Part shown: in pieces, positions 44,737 to 52,771 of the stretch
How positions within the stretch are numbered: the stretch's first letter is position 1
Layout: each line of letters starts with the position of its first letter
Assembly: GCF_000987955.1 (NCBI RefSeq)
Contig: NZ_LAZU01000037.1
Location: 248,001 to 312,000, forward strand
Length of the DNA: 64,000 nucleotides
Direction: 5' to 3'
Source of the DNA: Paenibacillus sp. DMB20
Lineage (GTDB): Bacteria > Bacillota > Bacilli > Paenibacillales > Paenibacillaceae
Translations under genes and position numbers: made by a program
Notes under the pieces: generated by a model
The model's input: only the letters and a program-made list of their open reading frames with translations
Told to the model about the DNA's origin: nothing
Database searches by the model: none

Positions 44737-45423
44737 TTAGCCTCTTAGCAGCCTGTTTACGGTTTCGCGGCGCACGCCGATCAGCTGGCCGATCTCTTCC
44801 TGCGTTAGCAGTTCGGTCAGGTGCATGCCCTGGGAATAATCATCCAGCCACCGGACCAGCAGCTCCAGCCGCTCGGCCGGCGTTCCCACCGTCAGATGAT
44901 CCAGCCGCTGCTGCATAAAACGAACCTTTTCCTGCAAAAGCCGCGCAATCTCCAGCGGTTTATCCGGATCCTCCTTGAGCTCCCGGTACCATTCGGCGGC
45001 CGGAATGATCTCCACCTCGCTGCGGATGACGGCCATCGCCGTTCCATGGGTTTCTTTTGGACTAATCAATGAATGATGCGGCACGGTTTCGCCGGGATAC
45101 AAAATATTAAACAGCACGACATTTCCGTTTTCATGCAGCCTGGTCACCTTAAACAATCCGCTTTTAATATGATATAAAAATTGCCCGCTGTCGCCTTGGC
45201 GGAACAAAATCTCCCCTTTATGCAATATCAAATCCGCTTCTCCCTTCTGCTTTTCCTTGGCATAAATCGTCAAAATCGAACATATGATGCAGCATCTTTG
45301 CTTATTATAACATCGAAGTACATTCAATGTAGAACAGACCGCTTTTGCATGCTGTTTTTCTTCCGAATTAAAGAAATGGCTCACCTCTGCCTCGCCCAAA
45401 TTTTTCGACTTGCCAATCGGCAT
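44737..45423 (-). CDS. Crp/Fnr-family regulator adjacent to hmp
   Basis: Up to 228 aa. The cNMP-like barrel contains EILFRQGDSGQFLYHIKSGLF and NGNVVLFNILYPGETVPHHSL. The C-terminal helix-turn-helix is TQEEIGQLIGVRRETVNRLLRG, at the very end. The N-terminal stretch before LTIYAKEKQKGE has five cysteines and little resemblance to the family. A TATAAT lies inside it (45304-45309), so the true start may be downstream, possibly the TTG of LTIYAKE. It lacks the C-terminal cysteine cluster of Fnr. Its position beside hmp suggests a role in nitrosative or anaerobic response, by inference. Confidence 0.8.
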   Translation of the reverse strand: MPIGKSKNLGEAEVSHFFNSEEKQHAKAVCSTLNVLRCYNKQRCCIICSILTIYAKEKQKGEADLILHKGEILFRQGDSGQFLYHIKSGLFKVTRLHENGNVVLFNILYPGETVPHHSLISPKETHGTAMAVIRSEVEIIPAAEWYRELKEDPDKPLEIARLLQEKVRFMQQRLDHLTVGTPAERLELLVRWLDDYSQGMHLTELLTQEEIGQLIGVRRETVNRLLRG

Positions 45424-45486
45424 TAAAGTCGTTTAACATGAGTAAAAATAAGAACATGCGTTTCCATTATGTAAGGAAGTGACAAT

Positions 45487-45870
45487 ATGAGCACGCGCCT
45501 CGTTCCTCCGCCCCCGACCGAAGAGGATGAGCAGTTGATCCGCTCTTGCGTCGTGCACGGCATGATGCTGAGCATGCTGAAACGCGACATCGATATTCTG
45601 CGCGAAATCCCCCTCAAAATGTCCGATCTGTACGTCCGTAGCCTCCTTCTCATCCAAAAGGAAACCTCCGACCGTCTTTGGGCCGCCCGCCGGGAACTGC
45701 GTATTCACGGCATTCGCATGCTGCAGCAGACCCGAACAGACGGAGGGATCGAGTCATCTTATAAGTGCCGAGGATATGACCGGGCCTTATTTATCCCTTG
45801 GGAAGAACTCCGCAGGGAATCCATGAACAGGCTTTACCGGTATTCCGGCTCCGATTTGGCGGCATACTAG
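45487..45870 (+). CDS. Protein of unknown function, 127 aa
   Basis: A basic, helical, soluble protein starting MSTRLVPPPPTEEDEQLIRS with RBS AAGGAAGTGAC. It contains a long amphipathic helix (MLSMLKRDIDILREIPLKMSD) and an Arg-rich C-terminal half with YKCRGYDRALFIPWEELR. No family recognised. It may be a small DNA- or RNA-binding protein, but this is not shown. The YhgE-type gene begins 31 bases after its stop. Confidence 0.65.
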   Translation: MSTRLVPPPPTEEDEQLIRSCVVHGMMLSMLKRDIDILREIPLKMSDLYVRSLLLIQKETSDRLWAARRELRIHGIRMLQQTRTDGGIESSYKCRGYDRALFIPWEELRRESMNRLYRYSGSDLAAY

Positions 45871-45901
45871 CCAAAACGGACTTGAAAGCGAGGGATGGGC
45901 C

Positions 45902-48052
45902 ATCCGGAACATTTTCCGCATCTACCTCAACGATCTAAAGAAAATCACGACCAACTGGGCGGCGGCCGTTGTGATTGCGGGCCTTGCCATCCTTCCCTCT
46001 CTGTACGCATGGTTCAATATCGCGGCTTCGTGGGACCCGTACAGCCATACTTCCGGCCTCTCCATCGCCGTAGCCAACCAGGATGCCGGTACGACGCTTC
46101 GGGGAACGGCGATTAATGCGGGACAGGAGATCATAAGCTCGCTTAAAAACAACCGCAGTCTGGGTTGGCGTTTTACCGACAGGGATTCCGCCCTCCATGG
46201 GGTTCGACGCGGCGATGATTACGCCGCCATCATCATCCCGGAGGATTTCTCGGCGCGCATCGGTACCGTCCTGACCGACGAGCCTTCCAAAGCGGAGATT
46301 CTCTATTATATTAATGAAAAGCTCAATGCCGTCGCACCGAAGGTAACGGCCAAAGGAGCTTCCGGCATCGTGGAAGAGGTAAGCAAAAATTTTATCCAAA
46401 CGGCCAACGGGGCGATTTTTCAGATTTTCAATGAGCTTGGCATCGAGCTGGAAAACCAGCTTCCGACGATCCATAGGGTGGAAAATCTCGTATTCCGCAT
46501 CGAAAGCCGATTTCCGGAGCTGAACCGTGCGATGACGATCGCCATGAAGGACATGCAGACGGCGGACAGGCTCGTCTCCCAATTCCGAAAAACGCTGCCG
46601 GTGCTTGAGGACATTGCACGCCGCGGTCAAGAAGCGGCCGGAGCGATGGCCGATTTTTCCAAGCGGGCCTCCGAAGCGTCCGTATCGCTCGAGCCCCGCC
46701 TGAAGCAGGATCTGGCGGTTCTGAACGAAGCGGCTTCCGCCGTTCGGCAGGCGCTGGATTTTACGGAGCAGACCGGCCTGTCGCCCGAGGAAATCCGGAC
46801 TCGCCTGAAGGAAGCCGGAGACCGGTCCGGGGTGGCGGCAGCCGTGGCGGACAGGCTGGCAGACCTCTTCGGACGGCTGGATCAGGCTCTCCCCGGAACG
46901 GGGGCGGGAACGGCCTCCTCGGACCTGGATCGGGTGAGCGAGCGCCTCGCTTCGCTTCAAAAAGGCCTCGAGGCCGCGGTCACGGCCACCGGGCCTGACG
47001 GCCCCTTGGACGCAAAACAGCAGGCAGGCTTAAAGCAGCTTGCGGACGATACGGTCAAGCTGACCGGCGGGCTGCTGGACCGTTATGATACCCGTATCGG
47101 TCCGGCGATTTCCGCCGCGCTCAGCCGGGGAGAAAAGACCGCTCTGACCGTTCAGAGCGAGCTGAACCAGGCCCTGAATGCGCTGCCCGATGTACGGCAA
47201 CTATTGCAGGATGCCAATCAGGGCCTTGCCGTAGGCCAAACCGAAGCGGCCAGGATACAGAACCGGCTGCCTGAAGCGGAACGGCAGATTTCGGCTCTGG
47301 CGGACCGGTTCCGAAAGCTTGAGCAAAGCGGCGAACTCACGGAAATCATCGATCTGCTGAAAAACAATTTCGAGCAGGAGAGCCAGTTTTTCGCCGAGCC
47401 TGTCGTGTTAAAGGAAAACAGGCTGTATCCGATTCCGAATTACGGATCGGCCATGTCGCCTTTTTTTACGACGCTGTCGCTCTGGGTAGGCGCGCTGCTT
47501 CTCGTCTCTCTCCTGAGTATCGAAGTTCACGATGAAGAAATCCCTTACCGCAGCCGGGAAGTATACTTCGGCCGCTTCCTCACTTTTCTGACGATCGCCG
47601 TCTGCCAGGCGCTGTTCGTCACGCTGGGCGACCTGTTCCTGCTCGGCACCTATGTCGTGAACCGGGGATGGTTCGTGCTATTTGCCGTTATCGTCAGCGG
47701 AGTCTTCATGCTGATTGTTTATACGCTCGTTTCGGTTTTCGGCAATGTGGGCAAAGCGATGGCGATCGTGCTGCTCGTTCTTCAGCTGGCCGGGGCGGGA
47801 GGCACCTTCCCGGTACAGATGACGCCGGCCATATTCCAGACGATCCATCCCTATCTTCCGTTCACCTATGCGATCAGCATGATGCGCGAAGCGGTCGGCG
47901 GGATCCTGTGGGATGTCGTATACCGCGATCTGCTGAAACTCGCGGTATTCACGGCCGCGGCACTCGCCATCGGAATCGGGCTCAAGGGCCCCATCAACCG
48001 AGCGGGAGGCGGCATGGTCCGGAAAGCCAGGCAATCGGATCTCATTCATTAA
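45902..48052 (+). CDS. YhgE/Pip-domain membrane protein (ABC-2-like), unusual start
   Basis: About 716 aa. The N-terminal helix (VVIAGLAILPSLYAWFNIAAS) is followed by a large extracellular region of about 480 residues rich in helices and coiled-coil character. Five C-terminal helices lie in the ABC-2 transporter style (FFTTLSLWVGALLLVSLLSI to LAVFTAAALAIGIG). Family members are phage receptors or are linked to ESX/type VII export. The normal family start region (RNIFRIYLNDLKKITTNW) is encoded here but has no ATG/GTG/TTG in frame. The first in-frame GTG is at 45971, inside the helix. An ATC at 45902 sits 7 bases after GAGGG. Either it starts at ATC, or an ATG was changed, or a base is wrong. 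Confidence 0.85.
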   Translation: MRNIFRIYLNDLKKITTNWAAAVVIAGLAILPSLYAWFNIAASWDPYSHTSGLSIAVANQDAGTTLRGTAINAGQEIISSLKNNRSLGWRFTDRDSALHGVRRGDDYAAIIIPEDFSARIGTVLTDEPSKAEILYYINEKLNAVAPKVTAKGASGIVEEVSKNFIQTANGAIFQIFNELGIELENQLPTIHRVENLVFRIESRFPELNRAMTIAMKDMQTADRLVSQFRKTLPVLEDIARRGQEAAGAMADFSKRASEASVSLEPRLKQDLAVLNEAASAVRQALDFTEQTGLSPEEIRTRLKEAGDRSGVAAAVADRLADLFGRLDQALPGTGAGTASSDLDRVSERLASLQKGLEAAVTATGPDGPLDAKQQAGLKQLADDTVKLTGGLLDRYDTRIGPAISAALSRGEKTALTVQSELNQALNALPDVRQLLQDANQGLAVGQTEAARIQNRLPEAERQISALADRFRKLEQSGELTEIIDLLKNNFEQESQFFAEPVVLKENRLYPIPNYGSAMSPFFTTLSLWVGALLLVSLLSIEVHDEEIPYRSREVYFGRFLTFLTIAVCQALFVTLGDLFLLGTYVVNRGWFVLFAVIVSGVFMLIVYTLVSVFGNVGKAMAIVLLVLQLAGAGGTFPVQMTPAIFQTIHPYLPFTYAISMMREAVGGILWDVVYRDLLKLAVFTAAALAIGIGLKGPINRAGGGMVRKARQSDLIH

Positions 48053-48055
48053 CGC

Positions 48056-48092
48056 AAAACAGCAGCGCCCCCGGATCGGGCACTGCTGTTTT
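48056..48092. terminator. Bidirectional terminator between convergent genes
   Basis: AACAGCAGCGCCC-CCGGATC-GGGCACTGCTGTT with T/A-rich flanks, between the YhgE-type gene and the last gene of the exopolysaccharide operon. Confidence 0.85.
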
Positions 48093-48109
48093 GTTATGTT
48101 CCGTAAGCG

Positions 48110-49015
48110 TTACTTGCCATTCATCGCCGTCGCTTTGCGGTGCCATGCCTGGTAATGATGCACGGCAAGACCGGCAAACGAAGGATGCTCCGTGCCCAGG
48201 ACTGCGGCCCGGCGCGCCTCTTCTTCCACTTCTTTTTCACTTTTTCCGTGAAACGTCAAATGCGCTCCTTCGTCCGTGTCCGCCAGCTCCATGCCGATCC
48301 AGACGGATGTTCCGAGCTTGTCCGCCTCCTCTAACTCTTCGCGGGCTAGCTCATACATTTTTTTGCCGTCGTCCCGGTAAGACATGACGGCGATCGCGTC
48401 GGTTCTTTCCTGAATCCATCGGCTGAAATGGCCCGATCCCTCGGGGGCCGGAATGGAATCCAGCCAAAAAGGGACCGCTGCGCTCATGCTCAGCCCTTGT
48501 CTCCCGGCCTCCCTCGTCCATGCTTCCATATTGCCGCCCCACTCCCGGACAACCTGTTCCTGCTCCCTTTCCCAGCGTTCCAGCACATACGGCTCCACAT
48601 CGAACTGTACGCCTTGAAACCGCTCTTCGGGCTTTGCGGATATATTGTATTCTTCAATCCAGGAGAGTAGTTTATCGCCTTTTTCCCGGTTGTCCCCGTA
48701 AGCCCAGTCGGGCTGCCCGTCCAGGGCATGAACGACAATGCCGCTGCCGCGGGCCGAACGGATAAACCTGCGGTAATCCTCCTGGGGCACTTCGGCCTGG
48801 ATCTGCAGAAAAATTGCGGTAATCCCTTCTTTCCTGCTGAATTCCAGGATATCCTCCGCTTCGCTGCGAATGATGGCGGCATCCCAAAGCCAGGTCGCCT
48901 TATCCTGCTTCATCGGTTTGGAAGGCAGAACAAAGAGCAGCAAGAGACAAACGACAACGGCTGCGGCGATGGCCACCTTGGCTTTCGCCGGCAATCGCCC
49001 GATCCTTTTTAGCAA
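48110..49015 (-). CDS. Membrane-anchored TIM-barrel-like protein of the exopolysaccharide operon, unknown activity
   Basis: A 301-aa protein. An N-terminal anchor helix (VAIAAAVVVCLLLLFVLP) is followed by an extracellular domain with alternating strands and helices. Conserved-looking strand ends include GITAIFLQIQAEV, FQGVQFDVEPYVLE, GLSMSAAVPFWLD and IAVMSYRDDGKKM, a pattern of (beta/alpha)8 glycosidase-like barrels with acidic residues at strand tips (VEPY, Asp in FDVE). I cannot name a family. It is the last gene of the operon, 6 bases after the sugar-nucleotide dehydrogenase, and is likely involved in polymer processing. Confidence 0.72.
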   Translation of the reverse strand: MLKRIGRLPAKAKVAIAAAVVVCLLLLFVLPSKPMKQDKATWLWDAAIIRSEAEDILEFSRKEGITAIFLQIQAEVPQEDYRRFIRSARGSGIVVHALDGQPDWAYGDNREKGDKLLSWIEEYNISAKPEERFQGVQFDVEPYVLERWEREQEQVVREWGGNMEAWTREAGRQGLSMSAAVPFWLDSIPAPEGSGHFSRWIQERTDAIAVMSYRDDGKKMYELAREELEEADKLGTSVWIGMELADTDEGAHLTFHGKSEKEVEEEARRAAVLGTEHPSFAGLAVHHYQAWHRKATAMNGK

Positions 49016-49021
49016 TTTGAT

Positions 49022-50389
49022 TTACACCAGGACGGCTTCGCCCGGTTCCGGAGCGTGATGAACCGAGTGGCCGATTTTGTAAATGTGAGGCCGGGAATAG
49101 GCTCTGAATGCATTTCGAGTGTCCAGCACCGGGACGCCCATGGAAGCGAGCAATGCGTAATCGAGGCTGCTATGGTTTGTGATCAGCACCATGCAGTCGT
49201 ACCGGCGGAATTTATTCAGGTCATACTCGACACTGTGAACCGTATCGCCCTGCTTGTCCTTGAAGCTGTGCGCGTACGGGTCGTAGTAATCGACGTTCGC
49301 CCCGTTTTCCTTAAACAGCTCGTACACCTCAAGCCCTGGAGATTCGCGCAGGTCGCTGATGTCCGGCTTATACGCCATGCCGAGCAGCAAAATGTTGGAG
49401 CGTTTGATGGATTTGGCGTACTCGTTCAAAATCGTAGCGGTTTTATTAATGACATAATAAGGCATGTTGTCGTTGGTGGATTGCGCCAGCTCGATAAATT
49501 TGCTGTAGAATCGGAAGCCTTTCGCTTTCCAGGACAAATACATCGGATCCAAAGGGATGCAGTGTCCGCCGATGCCCGGTCCCGGGTAGAACGGCATGAA
49601 GCCGAACGGCTTGGTCGCGGCCGCATCAATGACTTCCCAAACGTCGATTCCCATCCGGTCGCACATCATCGCCATCTCGTTGACGAAAGCGATGTTGACG
49701 CTGCGGAACGTATTTTCAAGCAGCTTGGACATTTCGGCCACCTTCGGCGAGCTGACAGGCACAACCGTTTCCACGTACTGCTTGTACAAGGCTACGCCGA
49801 GATTCAGGCATGCCTCCGTGGTACCGCCGATGACCTTCGGCGTATTGCGCGTGTTGAAGCGGCTGTTGGAAGGATCGACGCGCTCCGGCGAGAAGCACAG
49901 GAAAAAATCCTTCCCGGCCGTATAGCCCAAACTTTCGATCTCGGACTGGATCAATTCCTCGGTCGTGCCCGGATAAGTCGTGCTCTCCAGCGTTATCAGC
50001 AGACGGGGCTTCATAAAACGCTTGATCTCATCCACGACCCTTGTAATATAAGACGTGTCCGGATCCTGATTCTCGCTAAGCGGCGTCGGTACGCAGATGC
50101 TGACCGCATCAATGACCGCAATCATGCTGTAATCGGTTGTCGGCTTGAAGCGTCCGGTCTGCATGCAGGCGGCAAGCTCCTCATCGGTAATGTCGGTGAT
50201 GTACGAATCGCCGCGGTAAATCCGCTCGATTTTGTCGGCATCCAGATCGATTCCCACGACCGTAAAGCCCTGCTTGACCATTTCCACGGCCAGCGGCAGC
50301 CCGACATAACCGAGCCCCACAACCCCCAGCACCGCTTTTTTGTTTTCGATCGCGCTTAGCAAAGTTTCATATTCCTCGTTCACTAGCAT
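49022..50389 (-). CDS. UDP-N-acetylglucosamine 6-dehydrogenase (WbpA/WecC-type nucleotide-sugar dehydrogenase)
   Basis: A 455-aa enzyme. The NAD-binding motif is GVVGLGYVGLPLAVEM. The catalytic Cys is in YPGPGIGGHCIPLDPMYLSW, a form typical of the UDP-GlcNAc 6-dehydrogenase (WbpA) branch rather than TuaD-like UDP-glucose dehydrogenases. SPERVDPSN and the MAYKPDISDLRESPGLEV domain follow. It makes a uronic acid sugar nucleotide for the adjacent glycosyltransferase. Substrate by family resemblance only. Confidence 0.9.
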   Translation of the reverse strand: MLVNEEYETLLSAIENKKAVLGVVGLGYVGLPLAVEMVKQGFTVVGIDLDADKIERIYRGDSYITDITDEELAACMQTGRFKPTTDYSMIAVIDAVSICVPTPLSENQDPDTSYITRVVDEIKRFMKPRLLITLESTTYPGTTEELIQSEIESLGYTAGKDFFLCFSPERVDPSNSRFNTRNTPKVIGGTTEACLNLGVALYKQYVETVVPVSSPKVAEMSKLLENTFRSVNIAFVNEMAMMCDRMGIDVWEVIDAAATKPFGFMPFYPGPGIGGHCIPLDPMYLSWKAKGFRFYSKFIELAQSTNDNMPYYVINKTATILNEYAKSIKRSNILLLGMAYKPDISDLRESPGLEVYELFKENGANVDYYDPYAHSFKDKQGDTVHSVEYDLNKFRRYDCMVLITNHSSLDYALLASMGVPVLDTRNAFRAYSRPHIYKIGHSVHHAPEPGEAVLV

Positions 50390-50505
50390 CTACCTCCATC
50401 GGTGTATTGTCTTAAGAAGCTTGAAAATCGCAAACCTCTAGGTTTAGCAAACAGCATGGTTTGAGGCGGGAACGCCTCGTTATTTGAGCAGTAGAAAACC
50501 GTTAG

Positions 50506-51312
50506 TTAGTGCAAGCAGCGGCGGATGCGGGCATCCAGCTCCACCGGCGAGAACGGCTTCGTGACATAGTCATCCACTCCGCTCTGAAAGCACTGGCTGA
50601 TCGTCTGCTCAACACGCTTCTCCGTAAGAACGACGATTTTCGGCGGCTCCTTCATATCCAACTGCTGGATATGGTGGATGAACGGAAGGCCGTCGATGCC
50701 GTACAGATTCAGCTCCGTCAGGACGAGATCGGGCTCCCATTTCGGGATAAGTTCCAGCGCTTCAAGTCCATCCACCGCCTCCAGCGTTTCATATCCCTGC
50801 ATGGCAAGCCGGATTTGCAAAAACTCCCGGACGGTCGCATCGTTATCCACAATGAGAATGCGGTTGGTATCGTCCGCTTCCTCCGTAAAGATGTGAATTT
50901 CCGAGGTTGTGCTGAGTCTGGCCGATTCGGCCATCTGTTTGAGAGCCTGGGATGAGGTTACGTTCGACATGGACGAGAGCGTGATCCGCGTATCCGCGTT
51001 TTCATTCATGCAGATCAGATGCTGCTTCAGCAGCAGAGCTTGGTAATGGGCGGCATCCAGCGTAAGTTCAGGGAGAATGACCGCCAGCGTCTTCGTTACG
51101 GGGTCTTTCAGGACCTCGCCGATCACGACGGACAAGGGGTCGAAAAAGTCCCTTACCTGCTTCTCAAGGCCGGGGGACTCCCCGGCGCAGTACAGAAACA
51201 AAAGCGCGCCGGTCCCTTTTGGATTGTTCCGAATCTCTTGCTCCAGCTGGCTGTAGAGATCCGAATGTAACTCTCGTTGCAGTGTTGCGGTTTGAGACAC
51301 GATCAATTCCAC
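50506..51312 (-). CDS. Degenerate GGDEF-like domain fused to an atypical receiver lacking the phospho-acceptor Asp
   Basis: A 268-aa protein. The N-terminal part (1-145) has the strand/helix order of a GGDEF fold (GTGALLFLYCAGES, TLAVILPELTLDAAHYQALLL, ITLSSMSNVTSSQALKQMAE) but no GGDEF motif. The C-terminal receiver (about 150-268) starts ILIVDNDATVREF and ends VDDYVTKPFSPVELDAR. The phospho-acceptor position reads DLVLTELNLYGIDG, where Glu replaces the Asp of LxDxxxPGxDG. It is not expected to be phosphorylated in the usual way and may be constitutively active. There is no DNA-binding domain. It sits between the glycosyltransferase and dehydrogenase genes and likely regulates synthesis post-translationally, perhaps as a c-di-GMP receptor (speculative). 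Confidence 0.8.
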   Translation of the reverse strand: MELIVSQTATLQRELHSDLYSQLEQEIRNNPKGTGALLFLYCAGESPGLEKQVRDFFDPLSVVIGEVLKDPVTKTLAVILPELTLDAAHYQALLLKQHLICMNENADTRITLSSMSNVTSSQALKQMAESARLSTTSEIHIFTEEADDTNRILIVDNDATVREFLQIRLAMQGYETLEAVDGLEALELIPKWEPDLVLTELNLYGIDGLPFIHHIQQLDMKEPPKIVVLTEKRVEQTISQCFQSGVDDYVTKPFSPVELDARIRRCLH

Positions 51313-51360
51313 CTTTCTCTTCTTGCTAAAATGATGTTAATAATCATCCGGGCCCGGGTG

Positions 51361-52749
51361 TCAGGCCGCCTGATTCTTGTCTTTCCAGCTCTGCCGGGTC
51401 ATCGTCCCCCAAGAATTGTTATTCTGAAGGTATTGAATATGTCCCTGCACTCTCCACAGCACGCCCAACTGGTGATAACCGACGAACTTGAGCGCCGAGA
51501 AGAGCAGCATTTTGGCGAGATCGGACAGTTTGGTATATCGCCGGAAGGCGATTTCCTCCAAAATGAGAGCACCTACGCTTAGCAGGTATCCGCTCAAGAA
51601 GTTCACCAACCCGAAAACGACCAATATTTGCCAATTTGTCATATCCAATAAAGCATATCCTAGCAGAGCCAGCAGGCCCGTGATTCTGAAATAAGGGTTT
51701 AAAGCTTCGAAAATAACGTTGTACGGCATCGTTAAAAGGCCCATCACTTTATATTTGGGATTGAAGACCATGTCCCGGTTTTCGATCATGTTCTTCAGGT
51801 TGCCTCGTCCCCAGCGCTTGCGCTGGTTGGACAGGATATGATAGCTGTCCGGCGCCTGCGTCCAGCAGACGGCCTCGGGACAGAAGGCAATCCGGTACCG
51901 GATTTTGTTCTCCAGCATATAACGGTGAAGCTTGATGATGATGTTCATGTCTTCTCCGGGATACCCGCCGCGGTAGCCGCCGACGGCGATTACGTAATCT
52001 TTCCGGAACAGGCCGAAGGCCCCCGAGACAATAATGAGGCCGTTGATATGGCTCCATCCGATCCGTCCTCCAAGGAAGGCCTTCAAATATTCGATCGACT
52101 GGAACATCGGCCACATCCGGCGCGGCAGAGAAACATCCTTGACGGCGCCGTTCTCGATCACGCAGCCGTTGGCAATCCGGACGTCGCCGCCGATGGCAAC
52201 CGTTTCTTCCGGATTTTCCATGTACATCCGCGCCATGCGGATCAAAGCATCCTTTTCCAGCAGCGAATCGGCGTCGATCGAGGAAATCAGCGGATATTTC
52301 GACATATTGATTCCCGCGTTAAGCGAGTCGGCTTTCCCGCCGTTTTCCTTGTCGATGACGAACAGATGCGGGTATTTCTCGTTATGGTACACGCCGCGTA
52401 CCTTTTGGGTACTGATCGAACCCCGGACCTCCGGGTTCGGAAGCAGCTCAAGCTCATATTCGTCGATCAGCACTTTCAGCGTCTCATCGGAAGAACCGTC
52501 ATTGATGACGATGACCTCATAAGTCGGATAATTCAGCGTCATTAGACAGCGGACATTTTCAATAATCGTCAATTCCTCGTTGTAGGAAGGCACAAGCAGC
52601 GATACGGACGGAACCAGCTCCGAGCCGGATAACGTATTGTATTTGGAAAACGCCGCACGCCTGAAAATATTTCCGATATTTCTGAAAGAAAACAGCAATA
52701 TTGCAAAATAGAGCACGTTGACAAACATGACATAATAGATCGCCACCAT
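51361..52749 (-). CDS. Processive membrane glycosyltransferase family 2 (PgaC/IcaA/YdaM-like exopolysaccharide synthase)
   Basis: A 462-aa enzyme. An N-terminal helix precedes the GT-A domain (SLLVPSYNEELTIIENVRCL, VIVINDGSSDETL, SSIDADSLLEKDAL with the DxD, PGEDMNIIIKLHRY and the acceptor-site QRKRWGRGN). Three or more C-terminal helices probably form the export channel. This is the core polymerase of a synthase-dependent polysaccharide. The ATG at 52749 is the first standard start. A CTG at 52779, 6 bases after GGGGGAG and overlapping the stop of the HEAT gene, would add ten residues (LLRDILLTYG) that continue the helix, so it may be the true start. Confidence 0.9.
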   Translation of the reverse strand: MVAIYYVMFVNVLYFAILLFSFRNIGNIFRRAAFSKYNTLSGSELVPSVSLLVPSYNEELTIIENVRCLMTLNYPTYEVIVINDGSSDETLKVLIDEYELELLPNPEVRGSISTQKVRGVYHNEKYPHLFVIDKENGGKADSLNAGINMSKYPLISSIDADSLLEKDALIRMARMYMENPEETVAIGGDVRIANGCVIENGAVKDVSLPRRMWPMFQSIEYLKAFLGGRIGWSHINGLIIVSGAFGLFRKDYVIAVGGYRGGYPGEDMNIIIKLHRYMLENKIRYRIAFCPEAVCWTQAPDSYHILSNQRKRWGRGNLKNMIENRDMVFNPKYKVMGLLTMPYNVIFEALNPYFRITGLLALLGYALLDMTNWQILVVFGLVNFLSGYLLSVGALILEEIAFRRYTKLSDLAKMLLFSALKFVGYHQLGVLWRVQGHIQYLQNNNSWGTMTRQSWKDKNQAA

Positions 52750-52771
52750 GCCATAGGTGAGCAGGATATCT

